This document shows positions 10,260 to 25,200 of a DNA stretch of 64,000 bases, in pieces (the first letter of the stretch is position 1; every line of letters begins with the position of its first letter). The translations under genes were made by a program, and so were the position numbers. The DNA is from Congeria kusceri (lineage: Eukaryota > Mollusca > Bivalvia > Myida > Dreissenidae), in assembly GCA_027627225.1 (NCBI GenBank), contig CM051027.1, positions 90,580,151 to 90,644,150 of the forward strand. The letters run 5' to 3'. A model generated the notes under the pieces. That model did not search any database. It saw nothing but the letters and a program-made list of their open reading frames with translations, and had not been told where the DNA came from.

Positions 10260-13200
10260 CTAGAAATATACATGTAAGACATGTAATTCTAAAGCAATAT
10301 GAACATTGTTCGCAAAATTCACAATGACATACTACGCGGCACCGGAAAACAACAGATATTTTATTGATCATTATTAGATTAAATATAGACCCATAGAAAG
10401 GTAAGATTCTTGAAAGCATTTATTCAATTAAGTGCTAATTCCTATCAGTTTAAATTATACTGGCAACAACGACGACTGAACATGAACAATTTTGGACAAC
10501 AAGCTAGTTTTCTTATCACACTCTATTCCTGTGTTTTAAGACAATTGACCAAAACAAGTTGGTCAATGTGACCTTGACTACTGTTTTGCTGACATCAAGT
10601 TTGTTGTAATGAACACATTTGCTGCAGTATCTGAGGATTCTAAGCCCAAAATTCTCAAAAATTCTATACATTAAGATTAGCTCTTGTACAGAAATTTTAA
10701 CGAAACTGTGATTTTGATATTTATAAAGGTCATCTAAGCATATATGATAGAACCAATTTAGAAAATAACAAGGAAGAAGCTTTTTTGTTTTATCAGACAC
10801 ATTTTTTTTACTAAAATACTGTATTACTGACGTGCATTTGTTTACTAACATACTGTATTACTGGCATGCAAGAAGTTATTCCACATTCTTGAAAAGGTAT
10901 AATAAACATTCTGTGTACCTTTCAGTGATTGGTTTTTCTGATGTTTGCCTCTTCACTGCAGGTGAAGACACAACTGTAGGTGTTTCACTTTTAGCAACAG
11001 GAGCAGTCTTTGTGCTTGTATCTAATAATTTTGCTTTTGATGACACATTTTCAGTGGTATCTTCAATTTTAGTGTCTGATTTAACAATAGCGGAGACATT
11101 AGACAAGTCATTTTCAGTGATCGCAACCGCTGATGTGTTTTCAGATTTAGTTGCTAACTGTTCATTCGTTTTTCGTCTTTTCCATCGAGAGAGTTTGGAA
11201 TCTGAAGACACTGGTGGCTTTTTGTCGAGATTCAATGACTTGGCATTCTGCTTGTGTGGACTGGTGCCTGACAGGTCGGCACTGTCCTGGGATTCGCCCT
11301 GGGATGGCAGCTCTTGTGGTGATAGGAGCTCAGCTGTCGAGGATTTGTTACTCTGGTTGGAATCTGCAAGCAATGAAACAATGTATTGACAAAGAATGTT
11401 TTTGCACCAGATGAAATTGCATTGTATAGTTTATAAAAACTAAAATAAAAATATATCAGTTTAAGTTAATGTTCTGCACAAACGGAAGCAAAAGCCTTGT
11501 TTTGTAGAATTTACAAATATAGTTCCAAAACATCTACCCATTTTAGATAAAAGTCATTTGTTAAAATGTGTGAATTTTACATTAAAAATGTTTATATAAT
11601 GCTCTGACATTCACTGCAAGCACAAGCCGTACCCTCATCCTCCATGCAGATAGGCCTGAAGGCTTTCTGGGGCGAGACCTGTTGTGCCAGCTGCCTCTTC
11701 CTCTTCTTCTCAGCCATGATCTCAGCAAACGTCTTCACAGTGGCATCCTTCACCTCCACCTGCAGTCACAACATGGGTGGGAATTTGGGTAATGATCTAG
11801 AATCCACAAAAGGTACCAGGTTTTGTTGAAAAGGATCAGGTAGGTTGGGGGAAGGTGAGGAAGCTGGACCAGTTATTCAAAATTTTCTCATGATTAACTA
11901 AATCCTGGGTTTTTATCATATTAATGCATCTTTTTTAGGGATGCAAACGAATATTCGGATATCCGAATACTGGTAAGGTATCCGGATACTTGAAAAGGAT
12001 CCAAATACCTTATTGAGTGAACGACAGTGCTCCTGTTGTAATGCATCACGTGTGCATAACCTCCAAGCCTCGTTTCTTCAGACGTTAATCCGCATAATGC
12101 ACATCATTGACAGACTGACATTAATCCGTTAATTGGTTGTTTGCACCATGGGGGGCGGGAGCCTATAACTGTACCTTATCACCATGCGGTAATTGCCTAA
12201 TTGCCCACAAAGGCATATCGACCTTGTCTTTGGTGGCCCTTTCTTTCCGATAATTGACACTAATTGGCATGATGGCTCCGATTAACGGGCATACCACTGG
12301 CACAACGCTGCGAAAAACTGTCACTGTCCAATCATATTCAACATTTCATAAAGTTGCCAATCAAAATTTCTCTCTAATAAAACAAATCACAAATTAAGTT
12401 GGTTTATTTTATTAGTTATCCTAACTATTTACGTGTGTACATGTTTTTCATAATAAAGGATTTATACCACGTGTATGTGATTATCTGTGTAATTTTATTT
12501 TTAATCATTTTGTGTGATTCTGATCATTGGACGTGGATAATAGTGATATAGTCTTTTTTATTTTGTTTTCAGGATGTTTTTGACATGCTTTGCTAATCAT
12601 TAACATTTAATTTGTTGCTTGTAAATCTTTTAATAAAGTTATCATGTTTAAGAACGTGCCTTTATTATTATCTTGTTAACAAACACTACGTTACCATTCT
12701 ATGCATAGGGTTTTGTGAAATTTCTAAGGATAAGAATATCTGGATAGTATCCGGTATCCGGATATCCTAATACCGATTTAGGGTACAAATCCCATACCTA
12801 ATCTTTTTACGGTTTTTAAACATGGCCCCGGGCACTCTCGATTGACAATTTGAAAAGTATATTAGATTCCAAAAGATATTCCACATTCCATTGTTCACCA
12901 ACCGGGGGCAGCAGACGGGAAATTAACTTCAGCAAGGTGCAGAACCCTGATATTTTACTCTGGATCTGTCCAATCAATGAAGTGTGGGAGTATATGCAGG
13001 GATAAGTCTAAGAAAGATCTAGGATCATAAAAGGTACTGGGTGCTGCTCAAAAAAGCAGGGAGGAAATCCAGGTCAATTTTTTTGACTTTTTCTAATAAA
13101 CTGGTTAATACAAGAGTTATATCATTTTAAACTGTCTTATTAAAGCAGCAGTCCAGAAATATGTAACAAAAATAAAACTTTGCAGAAATCGTTTCTTATG

Positions 13201-16200
13201 GAATCTCACCGATCAAAATACAAAACACCGCATTGAAATTGATAAAGTAATAACGTTTTCGTAACTTTTGATCGTATAGTTTCTGTATGCGATAGCTGAT
13301 GATGCCTCTGGAGTAAATCAGCATGTACATTAGCGTGTATTCCGTTCGTACAAAGCGTTTTCAAACATAGACATAATAAAATGCCTTTCGTAGATAAGAA
13401 ACAGTTTTCAGTTGAGTAAACGTCATTAATGTTCATTAGAACTAATGCCAATTAAAGATGTATTTAATTATACTGCGGCTTTAAGGTTTATTAAGCATGG
13501 ACTTTTCATTTTTCACTGAATATTTGCAAAAATATATTAAATGTTAAAAGCTTTTCAACATTTCTCTGTTGAACAGCCCAGAGTGGCATAAGGGGCATCA
13601 ATAAAATGGAGCAGGGTGCAGCTCCCTGCTATTTCCCTTCGGAACTTTCCCTACTACAGGCCTGCCATACTGATAACAAGCATTTCTTCTTACTTTTGGA
13701 GGTCCTTTCTGCAATTTTAATGGAGGTCTAGTCACTGTATCTGGGTCAGCCCTTAAGATTTTGATAGTTGTAGATGTTGAGTGTGCAGTAATTTTCTTTG
13801 GAAACATGTCACTGTAGTCCACTATATCTCGGTTGATTTTTGGCTTCACTGTAGGTCTAATGGGCTCATCTAAAAATGTTAACAGTTAGTTAATTCTTAA
13901 AATGGAAACAACAAGGCATGTATGATTTAACATTTCAAGACTTACGTAAGTTTTCTAGTCACAGCTAGAACAATCTACCAGTACTTCAATTAAGTAAAGC
14001 AAATTCATTGATCATGTTTATACCATTGCAATTAGATGGTCAATTCTGTTGTTGTGAAAAACAAACAAAAACATCAACCAAACAATACAGAGCAGAAGAC
14101 ACAACTTATACCATTTTTCTTAGATGGAGGTACATAGATCTGACGTTCACGTCTAGCCTGCCCCAATTTCACAACACTGCTGGCGGTACGTGGCTGCTCT
14201 GGATCGATCCCAAGTCGAGGAAGTTTGCGTTTTACCTGGGCTTCCTGACTTCCAAATGTGACTCGCACTACTGGTTCGGGGTTCTCAGTTGGCTCTTTCT
14301 CCTCATTAGCTGTAATTGGATAATGATAGTTGATGAAGAACTAAATAAATATTTACAATCTGAAGAACATCTGTATCAGACTACCAAAGATCACTAAATG
14401 AGTTGTCAGAAACCATGATTTGTGTCCTATGTACTTTTTGTTATTAAAGTAGGTAAAACATGTCATATAAATTTTGACTGTCCTTCACATTTTTGTCAGA
14501 CAAGTCTAAAAAGATTTTGCATTGTCTGCTGCATTGTCTGCTGTATATATCACTCTATGTATTGAATCTACGATCCGTTTAATAAGAAACATTGAATAAT
14601 ACATACTGAGAACTATTTTCCGCTGATATTGGCCAGATGAGATCTTTATTCCTCCAAGGTCCTCACCTGCAGAAGACAAGCATCATGCCAAAACAGTGAT
14701 ATCATATGTTTTAATCATTTAATCCTACTCATTTTGTGAATTTAATGAAAAAAAAGATGTAGCCAGACAGAATTTTTTGGAGCACCGAGTCAAAATTTGT
14801 TGCCATTGTCTAATATGGCAAATGGCGCTTGCGTCAAGATTTCCTTTAGCCTAATGATGTTATTTGTTGCCATTGACTAATATGGCAAATGGCAGTCAGT
14901 AGTGCCAAGATTTGCCTTAGTCGTATGTGTGCACTTTTAGCCATTGGCTAAAAATTACGACAAATGACAGGCCGAGCGCTGCTTAACTGACCCCTGCAAG
15001 GACAACTTAGTTACCATGAGCTTTCTTCACGGCCCGCTGCTTCCTGATCTCGTACAGGGTGACGGGCTCCAGGGCCTCGCGCAGACGGGCTTCCTTCTCG
15101 GCACGTAGTTGCTCCAGCTGCTCCAACGACTTGTCAGACAGGTCTCCGCCCCCTGTAAAATGAACTCGGGTTTATTATACATGTCAGATTATTATGAAAC
15201 AAGAGATGTTTGTAAAACATGTATGCCCCCCGACTTGCAGCCAAGTTGTGAATATGTGCAATTGTTAACAAATTTTTTTAATATGCAATCCCAAGCGAGG
15301 TCTCGATATATGCTATCTATGTATGAAGTTTCATTAAAATATCTCGATGCGTTCTCAAGTTATTGAGCGGAAACCATTTTTCTATTTTTATTAATAGTGA
15401 CCTTGACCCCACCCACCCCATATGAAATCCCAAGAGAGGTCTCAATATAAGGTATCTATGTATGAGGTTTCATTAAAATATCTCGATGACTTCTCAAGCT
15501 ATTGAACGGAAACCGTTTTTCTATTTTTTAGCAACGGTGACCTTGACCCCACCCACCCCACATGCAATCTCAAGAGAGGTCTCAATATAAGGTATATATG
15601 TATGAAGTTTCATTAAAATATATCGACGCATTCTCAAGTTATTGAGCGGAAACCGTTTTTCTATTTTTAGCAATGGTGACCTTGATCCCACCCACCCCAT
15701 ATGCAATCCCAAGCGAGGTCTCGATATAAGGTATAAATGTATGAAGTTTCATTAAAATATCTCGATGCGTTCTCAAGTTATTGAGCGGAGACCGTTTTTC
15801 TATTTTTAGCATTGGTGACCTTGACCGCTCCCACCCCACATGCAATCCCAGGCAAGGTCTCGATGTAAGGTATCTATGTATAAAGTTTCCTTAAAATATC
15901 TCAATGCGTTCACAAGTTATTGAGCGGAAACCGTTTTTCTATTTTTAGTATCGGTGACCTTGACCCCACCCACCCCATATGCAATCCCAAGCGAGGTCTG
16001 AATATAGCGTATCTATGTATGAAGTTTCATTAAAATATCTCGATGCGTTATAAAAACTGGCGACAACAGTTTTGTCATCACTCATCATAATCTTAAACAA
16101 GTTTTAAAGTAATAATAAAACAAGAGCTGTTTGTAAAACATGTATGCCCCCCGACTTGCAGCCAAGTTGTGAATATGTGCAATTGGTAAGATTTTTTTTA

Positions 16201-19200
16201 TTATGCAATCCCAAGCGAGGTCTCGATATATGGTATCTATGTATGCAGTTTCATTAAAATATCTCGATGCGTTCTCAAGTTATTGAGCGGAAACCATTTT
16301 TCTATTTTTAGTAATGGTGACCTTGACCCCACCCATCCCATATGAAATCCCAAAAGAGTTCACAAAATAAGGTATCTATGTATGGAGTTTCATTAAAATA
16401 TTTTGATGCGTTCTCAAGTTATTGAGCGGAAACTGTTTTTCTATTTTTAGCAACGGTGACCTTGACCCCACCCACCCCTTATGCAATCCCAAGCGAGGTC
16501 TCGATATAAGGTATCTATGTATGAAGTTTCATTAAAATATCTTGATGCGTTCTCAAGTTATTGTGCTGAAACCGTTTTTTCTATTTTTAGTAATGGTGAC
16601 CTTGACCCCACCCACCCCATATGCAATCCCAAGCGAGGTCTGAATATAAGGCACCTATGTATGAAGTTTCATTAAAATATCTCGATGCATTCTCAAATTA
16701 TTGAGCGGAAACCATTTTTCTATTTTTAGTAACGGTGACCTTGACCATGACCCCACCCATTCCATGTGCAATACCAAGCGAGGTCTCGATGTAAGGTATC
16801 TATGCATAAAGGTTCATTCAAATATCTCAATGCGTTCACAAGTTATTGAGCGGAAACCGTTTTTCTATTTTTAGTAATGGTGACCTTGACCCCAACCACC
16901 GCATATGCAATCCCAAGCGAGGTCTGAATATAAGGTATCTATGTATGAAGTTTCATTGAAATATCTCGATGCGTTCTCAAGTTATTGAGCGGAGACCGTT
17001 TTTATATTGTTAGTAACGGTGACATTGACCTTGACCCCACCCATCTCATATGCAATCCCAAGCGAGGTCTCAATATAAGGTATCTATGTATGAAGTTTCA
17101 TTAAAATATCTCGATGCATTCTCAAGTTATTGAGCTGAAACCGTTTTTCTATTTTTTGTAATGGTGACCTTGACCGTGACTCCACCCATCCCATATGCAA
17201 TCCTAAGCGAAGTCTCGATGTAAGGTATCTATGTATTAAGTTTCATTAAAATATCTCAATGCGTTCTCAAGTTATTGAGCGGAAACCGTTTTTCTATCTT
17301 CAGCAACGGCGACCTTGACCTTCGATCTGTTGACCTCAAAATTTATAGGCTTCTTCCTTTCCTCCCAAGTAACCAGCGTACCAACTTTCATGATCGTAGG
17401 TCAAAGCGTTCTCAAGATATCGTGCGGAAACGAAATGGTCTACGTACATTCGAAGGGGGGCATAATAATGAAGAAATTGAACCAATGAACAAATATAAAA
17501 TGCATGCAAACTACTAACATTCTTTTGAGTTAATTACCCTTAGAAAAGTACATCAACCAAGTTTTACCTTTCTCGTCAATGGATTCATGTATCAGTTCCA
17601 CAGTCTCTTTTTTTGATGGCAAGGTACTGTTTTCTGAAATTAGAAAAGTAAGTTAATGTTGTATCAGCTCTACGCAAATGTTCAAGACACTTCACTGCAC
17701 ACTTATATTTGTCAAACATAATTTCTAGTAACAAGTATCTATGCAATGAAAATTCAGATAACAACATTTTCAAACCTTTATTTATTTTATTTTTTTTTAA
17801 AAAGCTTTCAAAGCCGAAGCATTAAAATTTCACAAGACATACCTTTGGGTGCCGTGTTTTCTTCCAGTTCTTCCTGAGCTTCTTCGAGGTAGACTTCCTC
17901 TTCAGAGGCCAGCTCCCCCTCCTCCTCGTCACTTCTGTCTGCTGGCTCACTTCCCTCCTCCGCTTCACTTCCCCTCTGTGAGGACTCATAATGGCCTGGC
18001 AACGAGTACATATTATTTACACAAGTGTAATACAGACTTTTCATTTTTTTAACGACATTCCCAAGAAATACAACTATTTCAAATTAATCTTTCTTAATGC
18101 TGAATTACAAAATAAAACAAGAGATGTTTGTAAAACATGTATGCCCCCCGACTTGCAGCCAAGTTGTGAATATGTGCAATTGTTAAGAATTTTTTTTAAT
18201 ATGCAATCCCAAGCGAGGTCACGATATATGGTATTTATGTATGAAGTTTCATTAAAATATCTCGATGCGTTCACAAGTTACTGAGCGGAAACCGTTTTTC
18301 TATTTTTAGCAACAGTGACCTTACCCCCCCCCACTCCATATGCAATCCCAAGCGAGGTCTCGATATAAGGTATCTATGTATGAAGTTTCATTAAAATTTC
18401 TCAATGCTTGTAACGTTATTGAGCGAAAACCATTTTTCTATTTTTAGTAACGGTGACCTCGACCCCACCCACCACGTATGCAATCCGAAGAGAGGCCTCA
18501 ATATAAGGTATCTATGTATGAAGTTTCATTAAAATATCTTGATGCGTTCTCAGGTTATTAAGTGGAAACCGTTTTTTTATTTTTAGTAACTGTCACTTTG
18601 ACCTTGACCACACCCACCCCATATGCAATCTCAAGCAAGGCTTCGATATAAGGTATATATGTATGAAGTTTCATTAAAATATCTCGATGCGTTCTCAAGT
18701 TATTGAGCATAAACCGTTTTTCTATTTTTAGTTATGGTGACCTTGATCTTGACTCCACCCAACCCATATGCAATCCCTAGCGAGGTCTCGATATATGGTA
18801 TCTACATATGAAGTTTCATTAAAATATCTTTATGGATTCTACAGTTATTAAGCCGAAACCGTTTGTCTATTAGTAGCGGTGAATATGACCCTACCCACCC
18901 CATATGCAATCCCAAGCGAGGTCTCGATATAAGGTATTATATATGTAATTATGTATGAAGTTTCATTGAAATATCTCGATGCGTTCTCAAGCTATTGAGC
19001 GGAAACCGTTTTTTCTATTTTTAGTAATGGTGACCTTGACCCCACCCACCCCATATGCAATCCCAGGCGAGGTCTCAATATAAGGTATCTATGTATGAAG
19101 TTTCATTAAAATATCTTGATGTGTTCTCAAGTTATTGAGCGGAAACCGTTTTTCTATTTTTAGTAACGGTGACCTTGACCCCACCCAACGCATATGCAAT

Positions 19201-22200
19201 TAACCAGTAGACAGAAATTTATCGCTCCACCTTTCTGTTTGTCCAAGGTTGTTTGTCCAACGGTTTAAAGTAAATCGATTGGATTACGCAACCATGTGCT
19301 ATTGTTTACCACTGAAATATAAACCCGTAATTGGTCAGGTCAATCCTTGATTGACAGGTATCTACTGGTCAAGGCCTCGATATAAGGTATCTATGTATAA
19401 ACTTTCATTAAAATATCTCGATGCATTCTCAAGTTATTGAGCGGAAACCGTTGTTCTATTTTTAGCAATGGTGACCTTGACCTGTTGACCTCAAAATGAA
19501 TAGGCATCTTATTTTCCTCCCAAGTAACCAGCATACCAACTTAAATGATCGTAGGTCAAAGCGTTCTCTAGATATCGTGCGGAAACGAAATGGTCTACGG
19601 ACAGACCGACCACCCGACCGACGGACAGGTGCAAAGCAATATACCCCCACTTCTTCAAAGGGGGGCATAATTAAGAGAAAAAAACACATTAACTCAAAAT
19701 TACCATTATCTGTTTTGTTAATGCAAATAACTAAAGTGAAAAATCTTTCCTTGGTGCTTGTTATTAACAATTCTTTTTAACCAATTCATTAATTTATGAG
19801 AACGAAATATTTGTTACCAACATCATGCCCACAAAAAAAGTACACAGCTATTCTCAATAAGTAAGTGAAAATAACAATATATTGTAGCTATACATTTTTC
19901 TAGGGCTGTACCTTTAATTTTTATTTTCCTGTTCCCAAAGTCGGTTTGATCATTCTCACTTCTCTCTCTCTTCTTCTTCTTTAAGCTCTTCTTTTTCTTC
20001 TTTCTGAATTCTTCATACTTGGCCTCCCTTCCTTGTTGCATTAACAGCTTCTTCAACAACTTCTTCTTGTCACGTTTTGTCAGCTCTTGCAACTCGTCAT
20101 CTGTAACATCAACACCTTCTTCTTCGATCAACTTCATTAATTCCGCATCTAAGTCTCTCTTCCGTTTCCTATATTTTCTTGAATCAGAGCCATATACTTC
20201 AGGATCAACTAATCCAAGTCTTTCTTTCAAACTCAATTTTCTATCTTCCGCTGCAACCCTATTCTTGATAGTTATTTGAGGAACCATTAAAATATTTTTA
20301 TTTTCTATTTCAGAATGACTGCTTCGATTATCCCTCATCTGACCAATTCTTGATAAAATTCTTCCCTTATCACGCACATTTGTCAGTTTGATTACTCCAC
20401 TTCTTGGCTGAGAATCTCCACCAGGTTTTATTCCAAGTCTAGCTTTAACCGACTGAGGCTTTGAACTGCGATTTTGATTTTCTTTTCTTTCTCTATCCAC
20501 TTGAGTTGTGGTTGGTTTAAGTCCTAGTCTGGACTTTATACTCGGTTTCGCTGTAAAACAATATAATAAACATATAGCATTGAATACTGGTAATAAATGT
20601 CTAGATTAACAATATACAGTTTTATTATATACGTGTTAAAAATCTTACACAAAATACATGCTGTATCAATCGGTGAAATACATGTTGTCAGAAACAAAAT
20701 CCCGTATTATGCTACTCGCTATTTTTCCGATCCCGTATTACCATACTAGCCGGACTACTTTTTTAATGACGTCATCATATAGTTATGTAAACAAATATAA
20801 TCTATACCTACAATGATTAGTCATTATTGCAGTTTTTAATGAAATAAAATAAGGAAAATGAACATTTGAAGTTTATTGTGGTATATAATAAAAGGAATAT
20901 TACGCTAGTCAATTGTTCCAAGAGTATGTATTAGTCTTGTGGCTTGCGTTATTTCGTATCACACTCGAGGCTCCGCCTCTCGTGTGATACGTCAATACAC
21001 AAGCCACTCGAATAATACATACTCTTGGAACAAATGACTAGCATAATATTCCGTATGTATATCATTTAAGTTCAGATACTAGCAGTACTGAATAGGAAAA
21101 CATACCTTGTTGTGAACTGTTGTCCTGTGTCTGTGTATTAGCCTTTGCAGATCTTTCATCTGAAAGCAAGGCATATTTTAAATTTTAATAAATGCTGCAT
21201 TAAGGAGAATCAATTGACCTTGACCAAGGTAATACTGTTATGCCATATTAAACAAGAGCTGTCAGAGGACAGCGCGCTCGACTATTCAAAGTATTTCAGT
21301 TGGTACATATTTTGGATAGTGGAAGGGGCATAAATTTGTTAAAATACGAAACTTTTAAGTGAAGCCTGTATAGTTTATACATTTTTGGAACAAAAACTTT
21401 AACAACAAAGTCTATGTAAAAAGTGGGCTAACTCTGTCAAAATACAAAACAGAGTTATGGGTAATGTTGCCCCTGATACTAGAGTTGATGACAAAGGTTA
21501 GTTCCAAGTTTCAAGTGAATAACTTATCTAGTTTTGAAGTTACAAAACTTTTGAATATAAACTTTAACCAGAAAATCTATGTGAAAAAGGGGCATAACTC
21601 TGTCAAAATACAAAACAGAGTTATGGGTAATGTTGACACTGATACTAGAGTTGATGACAAAGGTTAGTTCCAAGTTTCAAGTGAATAACTTATGTAGTTT
21701 TGAAGTAACCAAACTTTTGAATATAAACTTAAAACACAAAATCTATGTGAAAAGGGGGCATAACTCTGTCAAAATACAAAATAGAGTTATGTGTAATGTT
21801 GCCCCCGATACTAGAGTTGATGACAAAGGTTAGTTCCAAGTTTCAAGTGAATAACTTATGTAGTTTTTAAGTTACAAAACTGTTGAATATAAACTTTAAC
21901 CAGAAAATCTAATTGAAAAAGGGGCATAACTCTGTCAAAATACAAAATAGAGTTATGGGGAATGTTCACCATGATACTGGAGTTGATGACAAAGGTATAT
22001 TCAAAGTTTCAAGTGAATAGCTTTAGTAGTATTGAAGTTACAAAACTTTTGAATATAAACTTTAACCAGAAAATCTTTGTGAAAAAGGGGCATAACTCTG
22101 TCAAAATACAAAACAGTGTTATAGGGAATGTTGCCCTTGATACTGGAGTTGATGACAAAGGTTAGTTCCAAGTTTCAAGTGAATAACTTATGTAGTTTTG

Positions 22201-25200
22201 AAGTTGCCAAACTTTTGAAAATAAACTTTAACCAGAAAATCTAATGGAAAAAGGGGCATAACTCTGTCAAAATACAAAATAGAGTTATGGCGAATGTTCA
22301 CCCTGATACTGGAGTTGATGACAAAGGTATATTCCAAGTTTCAAGTGAATAACTTCTGTAGTTTTGAAGTTGCAAAATTTTTGAATATAAACTTTAACCA
22401 GAAAATCTATGTGAAAAAGGGGCATAACTCTGTCAAAATACCAAACAATGTTATAGGGAATGTTGCCCTTGATACTGGAGTTGATGACAAAGGTTAGTTC
22501 CAAGTTTCAAGTGAATAACTTATGTAGTCTTGAAGTTACAAAACTTTTGAATATAAACTTTAAACAGAAAATCTAATGGAAAAAGGGGACATAACTCTGT
22601 CAAAATACAAAATAGAGTTATGTGTAATGTTGCCCCTGATACTAGAGATGATGACAAAGGTTAGTTCCAAGTTTCAAGTGAATAACTTATGTAGTTTTGA
22701 AGTTACAAAACTTTTGAATATAAACTTTAACCAGAAAATCTACATGAAAAGGGGGCATAACTCTGTCAAAATACAAAATAGAGTTATGGAGAATGTTCAC
22801 CCTGATACTGGAGTTGATGACAAAGGTTAGTTCCAAGTTTCAAGTGAATAGCTTTTGTAGTATTGAAGTTACAAAACTTTTGAATTTAAACTTTAAACAG
22901 AAAATCTATGTGAAAAAGGGGCATAACTCTGTCAAAATACAAAACAGGTTATGGGGAATGTTGCCCCTGACACTGGAGTTGATGAGAAAGGTTAGTTCCA
23001 AGTTTCAAGTGAATAACTTATGTAGTCTTGAAGTTACAAAACTTCTGAATATAAACTTTAACCAGAAAATCTAAGTGAAAAAGGGGCATAACTCTGTCAA
23101 AATACAAAACAGAGTTATGGGGAATGTTGCCCCTGACACTGGAGTTGATGACAAAGGTATATTCCAAGTTTCAAGTGAATAACTTATGTAGTTTTGAAGT
23201 TACAAGACTTTTGAATAAAAACTTGAACCAAATTTAGACGTGGACGCGGACTCCAACGCCACGGGTAGTAGGATAGCTCACCTATTCTTCGAATAGTCGA
23301 GCTAACAAAAGGACCAGGATGACACTACATTATTTACCTCGGGCTGGAGTGTATGTTATGAACTACGATTCGAAATTAGACTGAGAATTAATTGGACCTA
23401 ACCTTATCTCATGGAAAATTAAGATCTCTATAGTTATTTTTGTTATTTGACAAAGTGAACTTATTTTTCAACTCTTGACCCACACTAGAACATGTTCTAG
23501 ATTTCATACAGCGATTATTGCCCATAAATCACTTGATACCTACCTTGTTCATGCTGTGCTCCACTGCTCTCTTCTTCCAGATTCTTCACCTCTCCTTCAG
23601 CTATCTCCACATCCACATCTGCTGTGAAGTCTATATCGGAGCCCTCCCCTCCTGACTCACTAGAGCTCTCAGCCGTCTGCTCTGGGTTGTCCCCCTTCTC
23701 ATCCACCGAGGCCTGGGACTTCCTTTCATCCTGAGACTCAGGCCCTGACTTGTCTGACCGCTCAGATTCTGATGTCTTCTTACCCACATTTTCCCACTTT
23801 TTGCGCTTGTTTTCGAGAACTGAAGATGAAGGGGGTAATGATGTTAATTAAGGTAATTAGATAAAGCGAGTCTCATCTCGTACATACAGGAAACATCAAA
23901 ACACTTAAAAGATATGTGACTGAATTTCATGTAACGTGCTACATCTTCATAGCTACATGTATTAATAAGTATGTGTGGCAAGATGATGTTAATTGTGAGA
24001 AAAAGCTGAAACCCCTAACCCACTTAAATCTTGCCTTTTTTACACAAGATCTTACAAAGTTCAATTACTTCTCTGGTGACAATTTTCTGAGAAAAATAAG
24101 GCAAATAGAGGAAGATTCTCATTACTGGGCTTATTTAAATTTCCAAGAGAAACATGTCTAATTCTGATTTTAAACACTGATTCAAGATAATTCTTTTCAT
24201 ACTTTTCTTCCGTTTCGCTTCCATCATAGATAGCAGAGCCCTCTCTCTGTAAATTTCTTCAAGTGACTTTACTTCCTCCTTCACCAGTGGATCCTTGTCA
24301 GTCTCTGACAAAAACGAGTAGTTAAATTATTAATAACATTTAAGGTGCAGTTTCACAGTCTTTGGCTGAGAAATAATAAATAATTAATAAATAACGAAAT
24401 AATCCTGTTTTGCAACCAAAACAGCATAACAAGACCAAACGTTTCGATAAATTCTACAAATTCCTGTTAGGCCACAACAAATTGATCAGTTGTTATACGG
24501 ATTTTGTCCAAAAAAAATTGGAGCGAGCGAGCAAAATAAAAATATTTGTTTTCCATTTTCGATAAAATTAGAGGCAAGCGAAAAGCGCAAAATAAAAGAA
24601 TCCTATCTTGCCCATAGTGATTAAAAATTACTGCCAAACGCCATAATAACTTGATATCTTGTCAATAATTTCCTATTCATCTGCACTGGTCCATAAATAG
24701 TTGTCAAAATCAATATTTATGTAATAAACTAAGCAACTAATTTCTCCATTTCTTCTTCGACCATGTCCTGCAAAGAGTTTTGTGCAACAAGTCTTCAATA
24801 GTGATTCTGCTATTAAATTAACACCGGGCAGTAAATACTAAATAGCCATATCTTAACTAGAAGAAAGTAGACCTTATACGAGGCAATTGTCATTATCAAA
24901 ATAGATATTTGATACACCAAGTCATTCACTACCAACAGTTTAATAACATGAATATGAAATGTCATACAATAAACACAAAGCAATTTAGGAATGACTAGTA
25001 TAAGTTCAATATTTTTAAACGACACGACGAAACAACTGGACGCCACCATTAAAAAAAAACAACGTAAACCAGGGCTCACACTGGCGCGTATTTTTCTTGA
25101 GCCAATTTTTTAATTGACTCGCAACATTGTTGCGTGTTTCCATGTCAGGGAATGGTTATATCTTACTGTTTTAATTGTTATAAAATTATACTTCACTGTG

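Noticed and set aside
10832..11389. 185-codon plus-strand ORF
   Set aside because: Antisense shadow of ZC3H11A exon 19, which has proper splice sites and frame on minus.
15197..19671. CRISPR-like array
   Set aside because: The regular spacing comes from contiguous 140-bp satellite units without unique spacers, in a eukaryotic intron.
20019..20279. 86-codon plus-strand Ser/Phe-rich ORF
   Set aside because: Antisense of ZC3H11A exon 11.
21464..23074. Series of similar 67-codon plus-strand ORFs (MLPLILELMTKV... type)
   Set aside because: They are one 166-bp satellite unit read repeatedly. The period is not a multiple of three, so each unit ends in a stop. There is no start context or splice signal, and they lie inside a minus-strand intron.
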